DNA of 64,000 bases from Ferruginibacter sp. Lineage in GTDB: Bacteria; Bacteroidota; Bacteroidia; Chitinophagales; Chitinophagaceae. The translations under genes and the position numbers were made by a program. Location of the stretch: positions 62,001 through 126,000 of the forward strand of contig JAOQAK010000075.1 of the NCBI GenBank assembly GCA_025963635.1, written 5' to 3'. The notes beneath the pieces are model-generated. The model saw only the letters and a list, made by a program, of their open reading frames with translations, was not told the DNA's origin and did not search any database. Position 1 is the stretch's first letter. Every line of letters begins with the position of its first letter. Shown here in pieces: positions 1 through 8,362 of this stretch.

Positions 1-248
1 TACTGAGAGGTAATTACAGATGTTTTCAATTAGGCACTCTTGTAAGATATGGAAAGATGCCCGGTCAGATTAAAGACACTGACTGTGAGAAATTGAGGAT
101 TTATTGGAAAGTAGTGCTAATTACAGTGACGTAAAAAGGGCAGAGCCGAAGTCTCTTTCAAGCTAAGAAGCATTAATCTGGATAAGATTATTTGTACTAT
201 AAAATGTTGCTTAAACACGCGAATAGTAACTCCACTTTTAAATAAAAA

Positions 249-283
249 CAACTTTTCACTTTAAACATCTAAGTGAAAAGTTG
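249..283 (-). terminator. Rho-independent terminator of the small basic protein gene
   Basis: A perfect 13-bp inverted repeat (249-261 and 271-283) with a 9-nt loop lies 22 bp past the stop codon of the minus-strand gene at 305-466. On the minus strand the second arm is followed directly by TTTTTATTT, so it has the form of an intrinsic terminator. The stretch from base 1 to 248 shows no credible gene. Confidence 0.75.
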
Positions 284-304
284 CTTATTCATCACCGCAA
301 ATTG

Positions 305-466
305 TCAGTCCATCTTGCTATCTGCATTACCGGACTTACTTCCATTAGAACCCTTCTTTGTGGAATTCTTACTTTCCATCTTGCTGCCCCCTTTTGTAGA
401 GCCAGCACTTTTTCCTTTGGAACCTTTCATCCCGGAAGATGAATTTTGGTTTTTTGTGTTTGGCAT
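305..466 (-). CDS. Small Lys/Ser/Gly-rich basic protein, unknown function
   Basis: This encodes a 53-residue, highly hydrophilic protein that starts MPNTKNQNSSSG and is dominated by Lys, Ser, Gly and Asn, with repeated GSK/GSKG-like tripeptides. It has no hydrophobic segment and no Cys. I chose the internal ATG at 466 because the 11 residues before it are unlike the rest and an MPNxKNQ start looks natural. A terminator hairpin follows the stop. Composition suggests an intrinsically disordered, possibly nucleic-acid-binding or stress-related peptide, but this is inference from composition only; I do not recognise a family. Confidence 0.55.
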   Translation of the reverse strand: MPNTKNQNSSSGMKGSKGKSAGSTKGGSKMESKNSTKKGSNGSKSGNADSKMD

Positions 467-499
467 AAAATAGCTTTTGTTTATAAAATATGATAACAT

Positions 500-776
500 T
501 TTAAACTACAGAAATTTTGTGCCACTGTAGGATCATGCCAAAATCCCCAATGTTGTAGCATTTCTTCCACAGTATCTTAGAGTAGACGCAAAGTTGAGAA
601 AATATTTTACCATGGTGGTGAGATTAAAAGAGTGTATCTTTTTGACAATGAAATATTTACAGAAGTAAGATGCTGAAGCACATGCCTTATAAGCACGGAC
701 ACTTTCTAAACTATAAAAAGTGCCAAAGGAATAGATGTGAGAGTTGGGAAAACCGGTTAAATCCTAATTGCAAAAT
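500..776. other. Gene-free stretch left of the tRNA
   Basis: This AT-rich stretch has no open frame with coding character on either strand and no repeat or RNA motif I recognise. It separates the small basic protein from the tRNA-Ser gene and its terminator. Confidence 0.5.
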
Positions 777-810
777 AGTAAATTGGGGATATAAAATATC
801 CCAATTTACT
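777..810 (-). terminator. Terminator downstream of tRNA-Ser
   Basis: Arms AGTAAATTGGGGATA and TATCCCAATTTACT form a stem with one bulged G and a 5-nt loop. It lies 19 bp past the 3' end of the minus-strand tRNA, and minus-strand TATTTTG follows it. This fits an intrinsic terminator of the tRNA transcript. Confidence 0.7.
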
Positions 811-828
811 AGCTATCGCAGCTAACTG

Positions 829-915
829 CGGAGACTAAGGGATTCGAACCCTTGATAGAGTTACCCCTATACACACTTTCCAGGCGTGCTCCTTCAACCA
901 CTCGGACAAGTCTCC
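829..915 (-). tRNA. tRNA-Ser (anticodon GGA)
   Basis: The minus strand folds as a class II tRNA. The acceptor stem GGAGACT pairs with AGTCTCC, and the discriminator base is G at 829. The anticodon loop CTGGAAA gives anticodon GGA, which reads UCC/UCU serine codons. A long variable arm of the serine type follows (GTGTATAGGGGTAACTCTAT, partly paired), then a T-arm with GGTTCGAATCC. CCA is not encoded. Serine tRNAs are one of the few classes with such a long variable arm, which supports the call. Confidence 0.95.
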
Positions 916-1012
916 AATTAACCGGTTGTATTCTGCCTTCTTATAATGTGCCGCCATATCGAACGGAAAAGGAAGATGTGTTTTTCGGACGGCAAAAATA
1001 CAGTATCGGTTT

Positions 1013-1780
1013 TTATAAGAAGAATATATTTTCAGCATTCGCTGTGGTTACTGCGGCAATCTCCTGCAAAGAACAGGCTTTTACCTCAGCCAATTTTGCA
1101 AGGATGTATTTCAGGTAACTGCTTTCATTTCTTTTACCGCGAAATGGAGCAGGAGTTAAATATGGAGCATCTGTTTCCAATACAAGATGTTTAAGTTCAA
1201 TTTTCTTAAGTATTTCAGCCAAGCCTGCATTTTTATAAGTGAGTACGCCGCCAATACCAAGATAAAAGCCAGCATTAATAATCTCCACCGCCTGTTCATA
1301 GCTACCACTAAAACAATGAAAAATGCCCCTTACACCCTTTGAAACATATCGCTTAACTATTTGGATTGTTTCCGCCATTGCATTTCGGGTATGAATCGAT
1401 ATTGGAAGGCCATATTGGATTGACCATTCAATTTGGGTTGAGAAAGCCTTTGCCTGTTCTGTTATATAAGTTTTATCCCAATAATAATCGAGTCCAATTT
1501 CCCCCACAGCTGCAAAGCTCCTCTTTGCAAGCCACTGTTCAACTATTTCCAATTCTTCCTTATAATTCTCTTTAACAGAACATGGATGCAGTCCCATCAT
1601 GGCAAAGCATTTGCCAGGAAACCGCTGTTCCAGGCTCATCATAGAATCAATTGCTGTGCTGTCAATACCCGGCAAATAGAACTTCTGCACACCTTCTGCC
1701 TCTGCCCTTTGCAATACGTCATCAATGTCCCCTGCAAATTCTTCTGAATATAAATGGCAATGAGTATCTGTTATTATCAT
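1013..1780 (-). CDS. tatD: TatD family metal-dependent hydrolase/DNase
   Basis: A 255-residue protein, full length for the TatD family (Mg-dependent 3'-5' exonuclease/DNase of the amidohydrolase-fold group). The family's metal ligands are visible in order: the N-terminal DTHCHL, LHPCS, GEIGLDYYWD, a His in SIHTRNA, HCFSGS, and the C-terminal ETDAPYLTP signature. I placed the start at the ATG at 1780 (MIITDTHCH). The frame stays open 33 codons further upstream, but that stretch is hydrophobic and not family-like. The role is probably DNA repair or turnover. No operon partner is evident; tRNA-Ser lies downstream on the same strand. Confidence 0.93.
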   Translation of the reverse strand: MIITDTHCHLYSEEFAGDIDDVLQRAEAEGVQKFYLPGIDSTAIDSMMSLEQRFPGKCFAMMGLHPCSVKENYKEELEIVEQWLAKRSFAAVGEIGLDYYWDKTYITEQAKAFSTQIEWSIQYGLPISIHTRNAMAETIQIVKRYVSKGVRGIFHCFSGSYEQAVEIINAGFYLGIGGVLTYKNAGLAEILKKIELKHLVLETDAPYLTPAPFRGKRNESSYLKYILAKLAEVKACSLQEIAAVTTANAENIFFL

Positions 1781-2014
1781 AAATAAAGTAAAGTCAAAAG
1801 TGATTAAAAAGATGGAAATATAGAAATCTATCTTCAAAATTAAGCTATAGTCAGCCAAGCAGAATCTATTAACAATCATTATAGTATGACAACACTGACT
1901 TCGTCGACAACGTTTTTTTTATTACTCTACAGCTGGGGATAAATATGTGAAAAAAAATATTGCTATTTCAAAAACAACTTTGTACCTTTCGGTCAGTTTT
2001 CATAGGGTACGGAT

Positions 2015-2046
2015 TAAAAACGGGCCAGGGTTTCTACCCAGGCCCA
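2015..2046 (-). terminator. Terminator of the polysaccharide deacetylase gene
   Basis: Arms GGGCCAGGG and CCCAGGCCC (2022-2045) form a strong stem with a single A-A mismatch and a 6-nt loop. On the minus strand the hairpin is followed by GTTTTTAA. It lies about 45 bp past the deacetylase stop codon. Confidence 0.7.
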
Positions 2047-2088
2047 TTCTTTTTGAACCCAATGATGATTTTTACCTCGGTTACGATT

Positions 2089-2721
2089 TTAATGTGCAAT
2101 TCGAATTGCTTCAAAACGGTATCCTTTTCCGGTAAAGTGCTCCAACATTTTAGGCAATGCAAAGGTCATTCTCTCAAAGGCTTTTTCACTATCATGAAAC
2201 ACAACAATAGATCCATTCCCCGTCTTTGTTAGTACGTTCTTAAGACATTTTTCCCTGGCCAATGTAACGTCAAAATCTCCGCTTAATACTGTCCACATGA
2301 TACTTGTCAGCCTTCGATGGCCCATTGACAAAAGCTTAAGCTGCGATTTAGTTATTCTTCCGTAAGGTGGGCGAAACAGGGGGGAATCAATGCATTTTTC
2401 AGCTTCCCTAACATTGTTAATATAATCATCAGCAACAGTTTTCCACCCGTTGAGATGATTAAAAGTATGATTGCCCACCGCATGCCCTTCCAAAAGAATT
2501 CTTTTATAAATAAGAGGCTGTGCGAGCACATTCTTACCTATACAGAAAAATGTGGCTTTTGCATTGTATAATTTCAAGGTGTTTAAAACAAAAGGCGTGA
2601 CGTTAGGATGGGGACCATCATCAAAGGTTAAATAAATGACCTTTTCCTTACCTGGAAATCGCCATACACAGCTGCTGTAAATCTTTCTCAGCCACCAGGG
2701 AGTCTTAACAAAATAAAACAT
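2089..2721 (-). CDS. Polysaccharide deacetylase (NodB-homology, CE4)
   Basis: A 210-residue, single-domain protein with the NodB-homology motifs. Motif 1 is TFDDGPHP, with catalytic-base and metal Asp at about residues 34-35. Motif 2 is HTFNH, with metal His at 85 and 89, and motif 3 is RPPYG at 117-121. CE4 enzymes remove N- or O-acetyl groups from chitin oligomers, peptidoglycan or xylan; the substrate cannot be told from sequence. A short N-terminal WWLRKIYSS stretch precedes the domain with no clear cleavable signal, so it may be cytoplasmic or weakly membrane-anchored. It lies divergently from gltX. Confidence 0.9.
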   Translation of the reverse strand: MFYFVKTPWWLRKIYSSCVWRFPGKEKVIYLTFDDGPHPNVTPFVLNTLKLYNAKATFFCIGKNVLAQPLIYKRILLEGHAVGNHTFNHLNGWKTVADDYINNVREAEKCIDSPLFRPPYGRITKSQLKLLSMGHRRLTSIMWTVLSGDFDVTLAREKCLKNVLTKTGNGSIVVFHDSEKAFERMTFALPKMLEHFTGKGYRFEAIRIAH

Positions 2722-2783
2722 GCAACAAAATTATTTTAAAACGGCTTAAAAGCCGGAATAATTTCATTTTTCAACGATGGGCT

Positions 2784-2791
2784 TATCTTTG
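2784..2791 (+). promoter_or_regulatory. TAnnTTTG -7 box of gltX
   Basis: TATCTTTG matches the Bacteroidota sigma-ABfr -7 consensus exactly. Only 4 bases separate it from the gltX ATG, so transcription would start at or very near the start codon (a leaderless or near-leaderless mRNA). No convincing -33 TTTG is visible. Confidence 0.6.
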
Positions 2792-2795
2792 CCGC

Positions 2796-4325
2796 ATGTT
2801 TGATAAAGTAAGAGTCCGATTTGCACCCAGCCCAACGGGAGGCCTTCACCTGGGAGGCGTTAGAACTGTCCTGTTTAATTATTTATACGCTAAAAAATAC
2901 AATGGTGATTTTATTGTTCGCATTGAGGACACCGACCAGGGTAGATTTGTTGAAGGCGCAGAAAAATATATCTTCAATTGCCTTGACTGGTGCGGCCTTG
3001 TACCTGATGAAAGTATTTTCCATGGCGGGCCGTATGCTCCTTACCGTCAAAGTGAAAGAAAGGCCATTTATCGCCAGTATGCTGAACAATTGTTAAAGAA
3101 AGGGAATGCTTATTATGCATTTGACACCACTGCAGAATTGGAATTTATGAGGGAAAGACTGAAATCTGAAGGAAGCAATAGCCTGCAATATGATCACCGT
3201 ATAAGAATGAGCATGAATAATTCTTTGCGCTTATCAGCGGAAGAAACAAAAGGATTGCTCGATGCAGGAACGCCTTATGTAATCAGGATAAAAGTAAATC
3301 CCGGCGAACCTGTTTCCTTTACTGATATGATCAGGGGTGACATGGAATTTGACACCAATAATGTTGACGATAAGGTGTTGCTAAAAGCCGATGGTATGCC
3401 AACTTACCACCTTGCCGTAGTAGTTGATGATTATTTAATGAAAATAAGTCATGCTTTTAGAGGAGAAGAATGGCTACCCAGCGCACCTGTTCATATCTTA
3501 TTATGGAAATATCTGTTTGGACTCGATCAAATGCCGCAATGGGCGCACCTTCCTTTAATACTTAAGCCCGATGGAAATGGGAAATTGAGCAAAAGAGATG
3601 GAGACAGGCTTGGATTCCCGGTATATGCTATGGACTGGACCGACCCTATCACAAATGATATCACAAAGGGTTTCAAAGAATTAGGATTTTTACCCGAAGC
3701 TTTTATCAACCTGCTTGCTGTGTTGGGATGGAATGACGGAACTGAACAGGAAATATTTTCTCTGGAAGAACTGATTGACAAATTCAGTATAGAAAGGGTT
3801 CATAAAGGAGGCGCCAAATTTGATTTTGAGAAAGCAAAATGGTTTAATCATGAGTGGATCAAAAAGCTTGGCATCGGCCATTATGAGGGAAGAGTAAAAG
3901 AAATTTTTGAAAAAAACGGGATCAGGATTGCTGACGACCAATACCTGCATAAAGTGATGGGTTTAATAAAAGAACGTTGTGTTTTATTGCCCGACTTTTA
4001 TACACAGGGAGTTCTCTTTTTTGAAGCCCCGAATGCCTACGACGAAGTTTCCGTTAAACCTAAGTGGAACGATGATAAAAAAAGCTATTTCAATGATATC
4101 ATAGAGCTGTTCGAACACCTTGAAGCGTGGGACGCTGTTGCTATCGAGGAAGCATTTAAATTATTAGCATCGCAAAAAAATATCAAGGCAGGTGAATTAC
4201 AGATGATCTTTCGTGTGATGTTGGTGGGTGGTAAAACAGGCCCTGCCCAATTTGTAATCGCGGAAACGATTGGGAAAGCTGAAACGATTAAGAGGGTGAG
4301 AAACGCATTAGAAGTGTTCGGGTAA
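2796..4325 (+). CDS. gltX: Glutamyl-tRNA synthetase
   Basis: A 509-residue class I aminoacyl-tRNA synthetase. It shows the HIGH-equivalent PSPTGGLHLGG near residue 12, the glutamate-specific FIVRIEDTDQGR, the glutamyl family GEEWLPS, and the KMSKS-equivalent KLSKRDG around residue 258. The C-terminal anticodon-binding region follows and length is normal for the family. It charges tRNA-Glu with glutamate. The start is fixed by conserved MFDKVRVRFAPSPTG immediately after the promoter box. It is transcribed alone. Confidence 0.97.
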   Translation: MFDKVRVRFAPSPTGGLHLGGVRTVLFNYLYAKKYNGDFIVRIEDTDQGRFVEGAEKYIFNCLDWCGLVPDESIFHGGPYAPYRQSERKAIYRQYAEQLLKKGNAYYAFDTTAELEFMRERLKSEGSNSLQYDHRIRMSMNNSLRLSAEETKGLLDAGTPYVIRIKVNPGEPVSFTDMIRGDMEFDTNNVDDKVLLKADGMPTYHLAVVVDDYLMKISHAFRGEEWLPSAPVHILLWKYLFGLDQMPQWAHLPLILKPDGNGKLSKRDGDRLGFPVYAMDWTDPITNDITKGFKELGFLPEAFINLLAVLGWNDGTEQEIFSLEELIDKFSIERVHKGGAKFDFEKAKWFNHEWIKKLGIGHYEGRVKEIFEKNGIRIADDQYLHKVMGLIKERCVLLPDFYTQGVLFFEAPNAYDEVSVKPKWNDDKKSYFNDIIELFEHLEAWDAVAIEEAFKLLASQKNIKAGELQMIFRVMLVGGKTGPAQFVIAETIGKAETIKRVRNALEVFG

Positions 4326-4397
4326 TAAAAACCGCTCTGAAGGAACGTGCCGCTTTTATCTCCTGATCGTATTAGCCTTGTTGCTCCATTAAGTCCA

Positions 4398-5363
4398 CTA
4401 CACCGGCAAAATGTGTGTCAAATGCATTTTCAACCAGTTTAACGGCCTCTTAGGCAAACTGATGATGCCGGAGGTGTTATCAAATGCCTGCTGCCTTGTT
4501 CTGATTCCAGGGATAACGGTGCTAATCGCATCATAACTTAAAATATAACTCAACGCCAGGGAAGTTTTGCTTATGCCAAGTTCCTGGCACAAGGGCCATA
4601 TTAGCTTTTCTAAAGCTGCTAAAGAGCTGGTAAGTATCTCTTTGTTAAATCGAAAACTACGGTGATCATCGCTGTTGAAAGCTGTTTGTTCTGTGATGTT
4701 CCCTGTTAATAAACCAAACTGCAATGGCATCCGGGCAATCAAGCCATAGCCATTCTCTTTTGCCTTGAACATTACAGATTTTGCACGCTGGTTAATGATA
4801 TTAAAAACAAGTTGAAAGCCATCCCCGAAATTATTTTCCATCATAAATTCCGCTTCTGGCTCGGGGTAAAAAGTATTAAGTGATAGCCCCCAATACCGTA
4901 TTTTACCCTGCTTTTGTAACAATTGCATCGCTTCAACACAGTCTTCCGTTTCGAAGTGATTCATCCTTGCGGTATGCAATTGATAATAGTCAATTGAACT
5001 CCTTTTTAATCGTTTCAAACTCAACTCGCAAGCCTCTAGAATGTACTTCCTGGTATAATCAAATGTAATCGTACCGTTTACATCCCGATGGCCAACTTTT
5101 GTAGCAATGATAACTTCCTCATTTGTGCCCAATTCTTTTCCAAGCAATTCCTCTGAATGTCCTAAACCGTAGAAATCCGCAGTGTCAAAAAAGTTAATCC
5201 CGCATTCGATCGATTTCCGGATCGCGGCTATGGAAGTATCATCATCCGTTCTTCCCCAACCAATTGGCGTGGTCCCAACCATTGCATTTCCTCCAATTGC
5301 CCATGCGCCAAAGCCAATTTCACTTACTGATAGATCCGTTTTTCCAAACTTCCGGTATTTCAT
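4398..5363 (-). CDS. Aldo/keto reductase
   Basis: A 321-residue TIM-barrel oxidoreductase of the aldo/keto reductase family. The catalytic tetrad is visible: Asp60 in FFDTADFYG, Tyr65, Lys89 in IATKVG and His130 in YYQLH. It is expected to reduce a carbonyl compound, or oxidise an alcohol, with NADP(H). The sequence is closest in style to the bacterial AKRs often annotated as general stress or sugar-aldehyde reductases; the substrate is unknown. It converges with gltX and has its own promoter-like box upstream. Confidence 0.9.
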   Translation of the reverse strand: MKYRKFGKTDLSVSEIGFGAWAIGGNAMVGTTPIGWGRTDDDTSIAAIRKSIECGINFFDTADFYGLGHSEELLGKELGTNEEVIIATKVGHRDVNGTITFDYTRKYILEACELSLKRLKRSSIDYYQLHTARMNHFETEDCVEAMQLLQKQGKIRYWGLSLNTFYPEPEAEFMMENNFGDGFQLVFNIINQRAKSVMFKAKENGYGLIARMPLQFGLLTGNITEQTAFNSDDHRSFRFNKEILTSSLAALEKLIWPLCQELGISKTSLALSYILSYDAISTVIPGIRTRQQAFDNTSGIISLPKRPLNWLKMHLTHILPV

Positions 5364-5382
5364 ATTGAGAGATTATATTAGT

Positions 5383-5390
5383 CAAAATTA
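5383..5390 (-). promoter_or_regulatory. TAnnTTTG -7 box of the aldo/keto reductase gene
   Basis: On the minus strand these bases read TAATTTTG, a full match to the Bacteroidota -7 consensus, 19 bases ahead of the start codon. No clear -33 element is seen. Confidence 0.5.
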
Positions 5391-5690
5391 GTGATAGAAT
5401 TACTTCCCTAATCATTTAAAAGATAAGTTCAGATGATTTACAAAAATAAAACATCCAAGCTCTCTTTCCCGGAATTGATAACGTACTCCAGGTGATTGGC
5501 AGACTCTGATGCGCCAAAAATACACCACAAATGTATTTCCCGAACAGTATTGACGATTATCAATCTTCACTTTACAATTCAATTCATCGAATTTACATTT
5601 CAACCGGCACTTACGGCGTTCTGCGCATAGTGTGCTTTTATTTTGATCTATCCTGATGCAATTTTACATCGAAATAAAAAATTAAACATC

Positions 5691-6170
5691 ATGAAAAAGA
5701 TAGCACTCTCATTATTCGCAATCGCACTTTCAGCAGGCATATTTGCTGAGCCAACAAACATCTCCGGGAATACTACTGTAAAAACAATTATCACAGACGA
5801 TGTAGTTACCTCCCTGAAGGTTTACAAAAACGTTGAAGTAATTCTTACCAACAATGAATTGAACGAAATACAAATTGTAGGTGAAACGACAGACGTCGAA
5901 AACGTCACAGTAAAAATTACCCGTGGAGAATTAACTGTAACAGGTTTGCCCGGCGCTTTGAATGGGGATAAAATAGTGGTATATGTTCCATCGAAATCCC
6001 TTGCCAGCGTTTACATACATGGATCGTCCAATGTAACAAGTACAGGCTCATTAAACAACGAAACGATTGATGTGACCATTAACGGCAACGGAAAGTCGGA
6101 TATAAAATCGACCGGTCTGATCAACGTAAACACAATTGGGGATTTTCCAATGGAACCACCTATCAATTGA
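5691..6170 (+). CDS. Secreted DUF2807-like (GIN domain) protein
   Basis: A 159-residue exported protein. Residues 1-20 (MKKIALSLFAIALSAGIFAE) form a Sec signal peptide. The rest is a short right-handed-beta-helix-type sequence with the LKVYKNVEVILTNN and IQIVGE pattern of the putative head GIN domain (DUF2807). That domain is usually 200-250 residues in Bacteroidota, so this copy is short. An upstream in-frame ATG at 5643 would place 16 polar residues before the signal peptide and was not used. It probably resides in the periplasm or on the surface; function unknown. Confidence 0.7.
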   Translation: MKKIALSLFAIALSAGIFAEPTNISGNTTVKTIITDDVVTSLKVYKNVEVILTNNELNEIQIVGETTDVENVTVKITRGELTVTGLPGALNGDKIVVYVPSKSLASVYIHGSSNVTSTGSLNNETIDVTINGNGKSDIKSTGLINVNTIGDFPMEPPIN

Positions 6171-6220
6171 TTAAAGACTAAAAATTAAACAAACAATCTA
6201 AACACTTAAAATTAAAAATC

Positions 6221-6421
6221 ATGACAAAGCAATCAAACTACCCGCTAATTGAAATAAGTAAGCAACAGGTAGAAAATCTATGCAAAGAACAAAAAGAAAC
6301 ATTGGCAATTGAGTTCGCCGATGGTAAGAACAAAAGTTTTGGTACGGTGGATCTGTGGAATATTGAACGCCAGAGAAAAACCAGGAGCCAAAAAAGAATT
6401 TTGAGCCTTGCTAACCTATAG
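6221..6421 (+). CDS. Small conserved-looking hypothetical protein
   Basis: A 66-residue hydrophilic protein with a charged C-terminal patch (VDLWNIERQRKTRSQKR). The start at 6221 follows an AT-rich leader. The LWNIxRxxRxR pattern looks like a motif I have met in small Bacteroidota proteins, but I cannot name a family. It lies 6 bp ahead of the next gene, so the two are probably co-transcribed. Confidence 0.6.
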   Translation: MTKQSNYPLIEISKQQVENLCKEQKETLAIEFADGKNKSFGTVDLWNIERQRKTRSQKRILSLANL

Positions 6422-6427
6422 CAGCTA

Positions 6428-6880
6428 ATGAAAACGCTTAAAATTTTTATTATGCAATCGATTCATCAAAACACAGGGTGGAAGTCAGGCAACAGAACCA
6501 GTATATTTTTAAAAAGGTCACTTTTCTTTGCCTTTCTTTATTCCACCCTGTTGTTTATACTTGTCAGGGTATTTTTTTATGACTTTCCCTTTACTGTTGC
6601 TGAAGCTGTTGAACTCTACGCCAAAATACTACTGGTGGTTTGGGCCTTTATAATCGCCTGCAAGCTGGTTATCGTTGCAATTGTTTTTATAGAAAATAGC
6701 CTGGATAAAATGCAAGTTGCCCGCCTGGTATATTTACCAGCATTTAAAAAGAACCTATTCATTCTCCCGGCATCAGTTCTGTCGATAAATGGCGGCACCA
6801 AAAATACACTTGAAGTTCCCGATACCCCTGTTGCCATTTTCAACCAGGAAGCATCTACGCATTCCGAACTGATTTCCTGA
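6428..6880 (+). CDS. Small membrane protein with two TM segments
   Basis: A 150-residue protein with two hydrophobic segments, at about residues 31-52 and 66-88, separated by a short loop, and a polar C-terminal tail of about 60 residues. A second in-frame ATG at 6452 (MQSIHQNTGWK) is an alternative start. The 6-bp gap from the 66-residue gene upstream suggests one operon. No family is recognised. Confidence 0.55.
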   Translation: MKTLKIFIMQSIHQNTGWKSGNRTSIFLKRSLFFAFLYSTLLFILVRVFFYDFPFTVAEAVELYAKILLVVWAFIIACKLVIVAIVFIENSLDKMQVARLVYLPAFKKNLFILPASVLSINGGTKNTLEVPDTPVAIFNQEASTHSELIS

Positions 6881-6914
6881 TATCTTCCATTCCACAAGTA
6901 TATTAAAACTCATT

Positions 6915-6953
6915 GAACGAATTACTCCTGGTTCTTTGACCAGGATTCAGTTC
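6915..6953 (+). terminator. Possible terminator after the membrane-protein gene
   Basis: A CCTGGT/ACCAGG core stem is extended by GAAC/GTTC outer pairing. A run of seven T lies about 15 bases further on rather than immediately after the stem, so the call is tentative. Confidence 0.4.
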
Positions 6954-7025
6954 GTGTATTCAATTGATTTTTTTGATGCATTAAATTAGCCGCCACGGGC
7001 GACAGAGCGATGAACAGATAATTGG

Positions 7026-7033
7026 TACATTTG
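7026..7033 (+). promoter_or_regulatory. TAnnTTTG -7 box of the crotonase gene
   Basis: TACATTTG is a full match to the Bacteroidota -7 consensus, 14 bases before the start codon at 7048. Confidence 0.55.
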
Positions 7034-7047
7034 AACAAATCTTACGT

Positions 7048-7824
7048 ATGTATCAAACTCTTTTAACTGAACTGGTAAATGGGATATTGACCATTACAAT
7101 TAATCGCCCGGATAAATTAAATGCATTAAACAAAGATGTTTTTACTGATCTTGAAGCGGTTGTAGATGAAATAAAAAACAATGCGGCCATACAGTCTGCT
7201 ATTATAACAGGGGCAGGGTCAAAGGCATTTGTTGCCGGCGCAGATATCTCTGAATTTGAAGGGTTGGGGAAAAATGCCGCAACAGAATTAGCCAAACGCG
7301 GCCAGGATATCTTTCTTAAAATAGAACACAGTCCGAAGCCTGTAATCGCTGCAGTAAATGGGTTTGCGCTGGGCGGTGGTTGTGAGTTGGCAATGGCTTG
7401 CCATTTCAGAATTGCTGCAGAAAATGCAAGGTTTGGCCAACCCGAAGTGAATCTTGGTTTAACCCCCGGTTATGGAGGCACACAACGACTTACCCAGCTT
7501 ATTGGAAAGGGCCGGGCAATTGAATTGTTGATTAGTGGCAAAATGATTGATGCAAACGCAGCCCTTCAATACGGGCTGGTAAATTATGTAGTTCCTGCCA
7601 GCGAATTGTTGAACAAAGCGAATGAAGTTTTATCAAACATCAATACAAAGGCGCCACTGGCGATAGCCGCATGCATAAGGGCTGCCAATGCTGTATACGA
7701 TGAAACACAAAATGGATATAAAACCGAAATAGAAGCTTTTGGTGAATGTTTTGGCACCGATGACATGAAGGAAGGAACCAAAGCATTTTTAGAAAAACGT
7801 ATCCCGAAATTTATAGGAAAATAA
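7048..7824 (+). CDS. Enoyl-CoA hydratase (crotonase family)
   Basis: A 258-residue, single-domain crotonase. The oxyanion-hole stretches AFVAGADISEF and GFALGGGCELA are present. The two catalytic glutamates of true hydratases are seen at Glu113 (GGGCELA) and Glu133 (GQPEVNLGL), so hydration of 2-enoyl-CoA to 3-hydroxyacyl-CoA is likely. Its size fits monofunctional short-chain enoyl-CoA hydratases. It is transcribed alone; a second crotonase domain is carried by the FadN-like protein at 34.3-36.7 kb. Fatty-acid or amino-acid (branched-chain) degradation are both possible. Confidence 0.93.
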   Translation: MYQTLLTELVNGILTITINRPDKLNALNKDVFTDLEAVVDEIKNNAAIQSAIITGAGSKAFVAGADISEFEGLGKNAATELAKRGQDIFLKIEHSPKPVIAAVNGFALGGGCELAMACHFRIAAENARFGQPEVNLGLTPGYGGTQRLTQLIGKGRAIELLISGKMIDANAALQYGLVNYVVPASELLNKANEVLSNINTKAPLAIAACIRAANAVYDETQNGYKTEIEAFGECFGTDDMKEGTKAFLEKRIPKFIGK

Positions 7825-7830
7825 TATTAA

Positions 7831-8083
7831 CCACCATTGATCATGCAAAATTCAAATGCATTTCTATCATGCTCCTCATTAACGCGGTAACAATGGCTTC
7901 ATAGTATTGCTAATAACCAAGTATCTTTTAAACCGTAGTGCCCATCTGAAGCAACAACGAAACGAAGTTTTACTTTGCTCTTTTCGAATTCATCGAAATT
8001 CATCTGACTCGCCTTCAAAATTTTGCCATTGGCAAGTAAAATTGTCAGGGAAGATGCTATTTCAAAAATTTACGCCTGTTCAT
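7831..8083 (-). pseudogene. Decayed N-terminal fragment of a metallophosphoesterase
   Basis: Reading the minus strand from an ATG at 8083 gives MNRRKFLK, then a frameshift, then a stretch ending SKVKLRFVVASDGHYG, then a further shift into QYYEAIVTAL, and another into NEEHDRNAFEFCMING. Joined, these match the start of a calcineurin-like metallophosphoesterase: a signal-like N-terminus, the DxH metal motif (ASDGHYG), and the segment leading to the NGD motif. The remnant stops just before that motif, against the 3' end of the crotonase gene. At least three frame shifts and the lost remainder mark it as a dead fragment. Family assignment rests on remembered motif spacing. Confidence 0.6.
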
Positions 8084-8323
8084 ATTATAATTTTGGATGT
8101 CTTTAAATGCTTTTCTGTGAGTATTATGATGGTGTGCTTTATGCCCCTTATCAAGTAGTATTTCGGGGAAGCAAAGCCATCATTTTTAAAGAGATTAAAT
8201 ACTCCTTCCAGGATAATTCAATTTGATTTGAAGCCTTCATCAAAAACGGATTCGTGCAGCATCGCAATGATCTTTCCCTCACAATTTAAATAATAAAACA
8301 TGTTTATTTCATGCTGCAATAAT

Positions 8324-8331
8324 TAACTTTG
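8324..8331 (+). promoter_or_regulatory. TAnnTTTG -7 box of fumC
   Basis: TAACTTTG matches the -7 consensus, 31 bases upstream of the fumC ATG. A TTTA about 17 bases further upstream could serve as a weak -33 element. Bases 8084-8323, between the pseudogene and this box, hold no intact gene. Confidence 0.55.
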
Positions 8332-8362
8332 CGGCGATTATTTAACATCAAAATTCAATCAT

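Noticed and set aside
1781..1879. Longer TatD with a hydrophobic N-terminal extension
   Set aside because: The extra 33 residues are low-complexity and the family starts at MIITDTHCH.
7907..8158. 83-residue plus-strand frame between the crotonase gene and fumC
   Set aside because: It is antisense to the metallophosphoesterase relic and has no protein-like composition.
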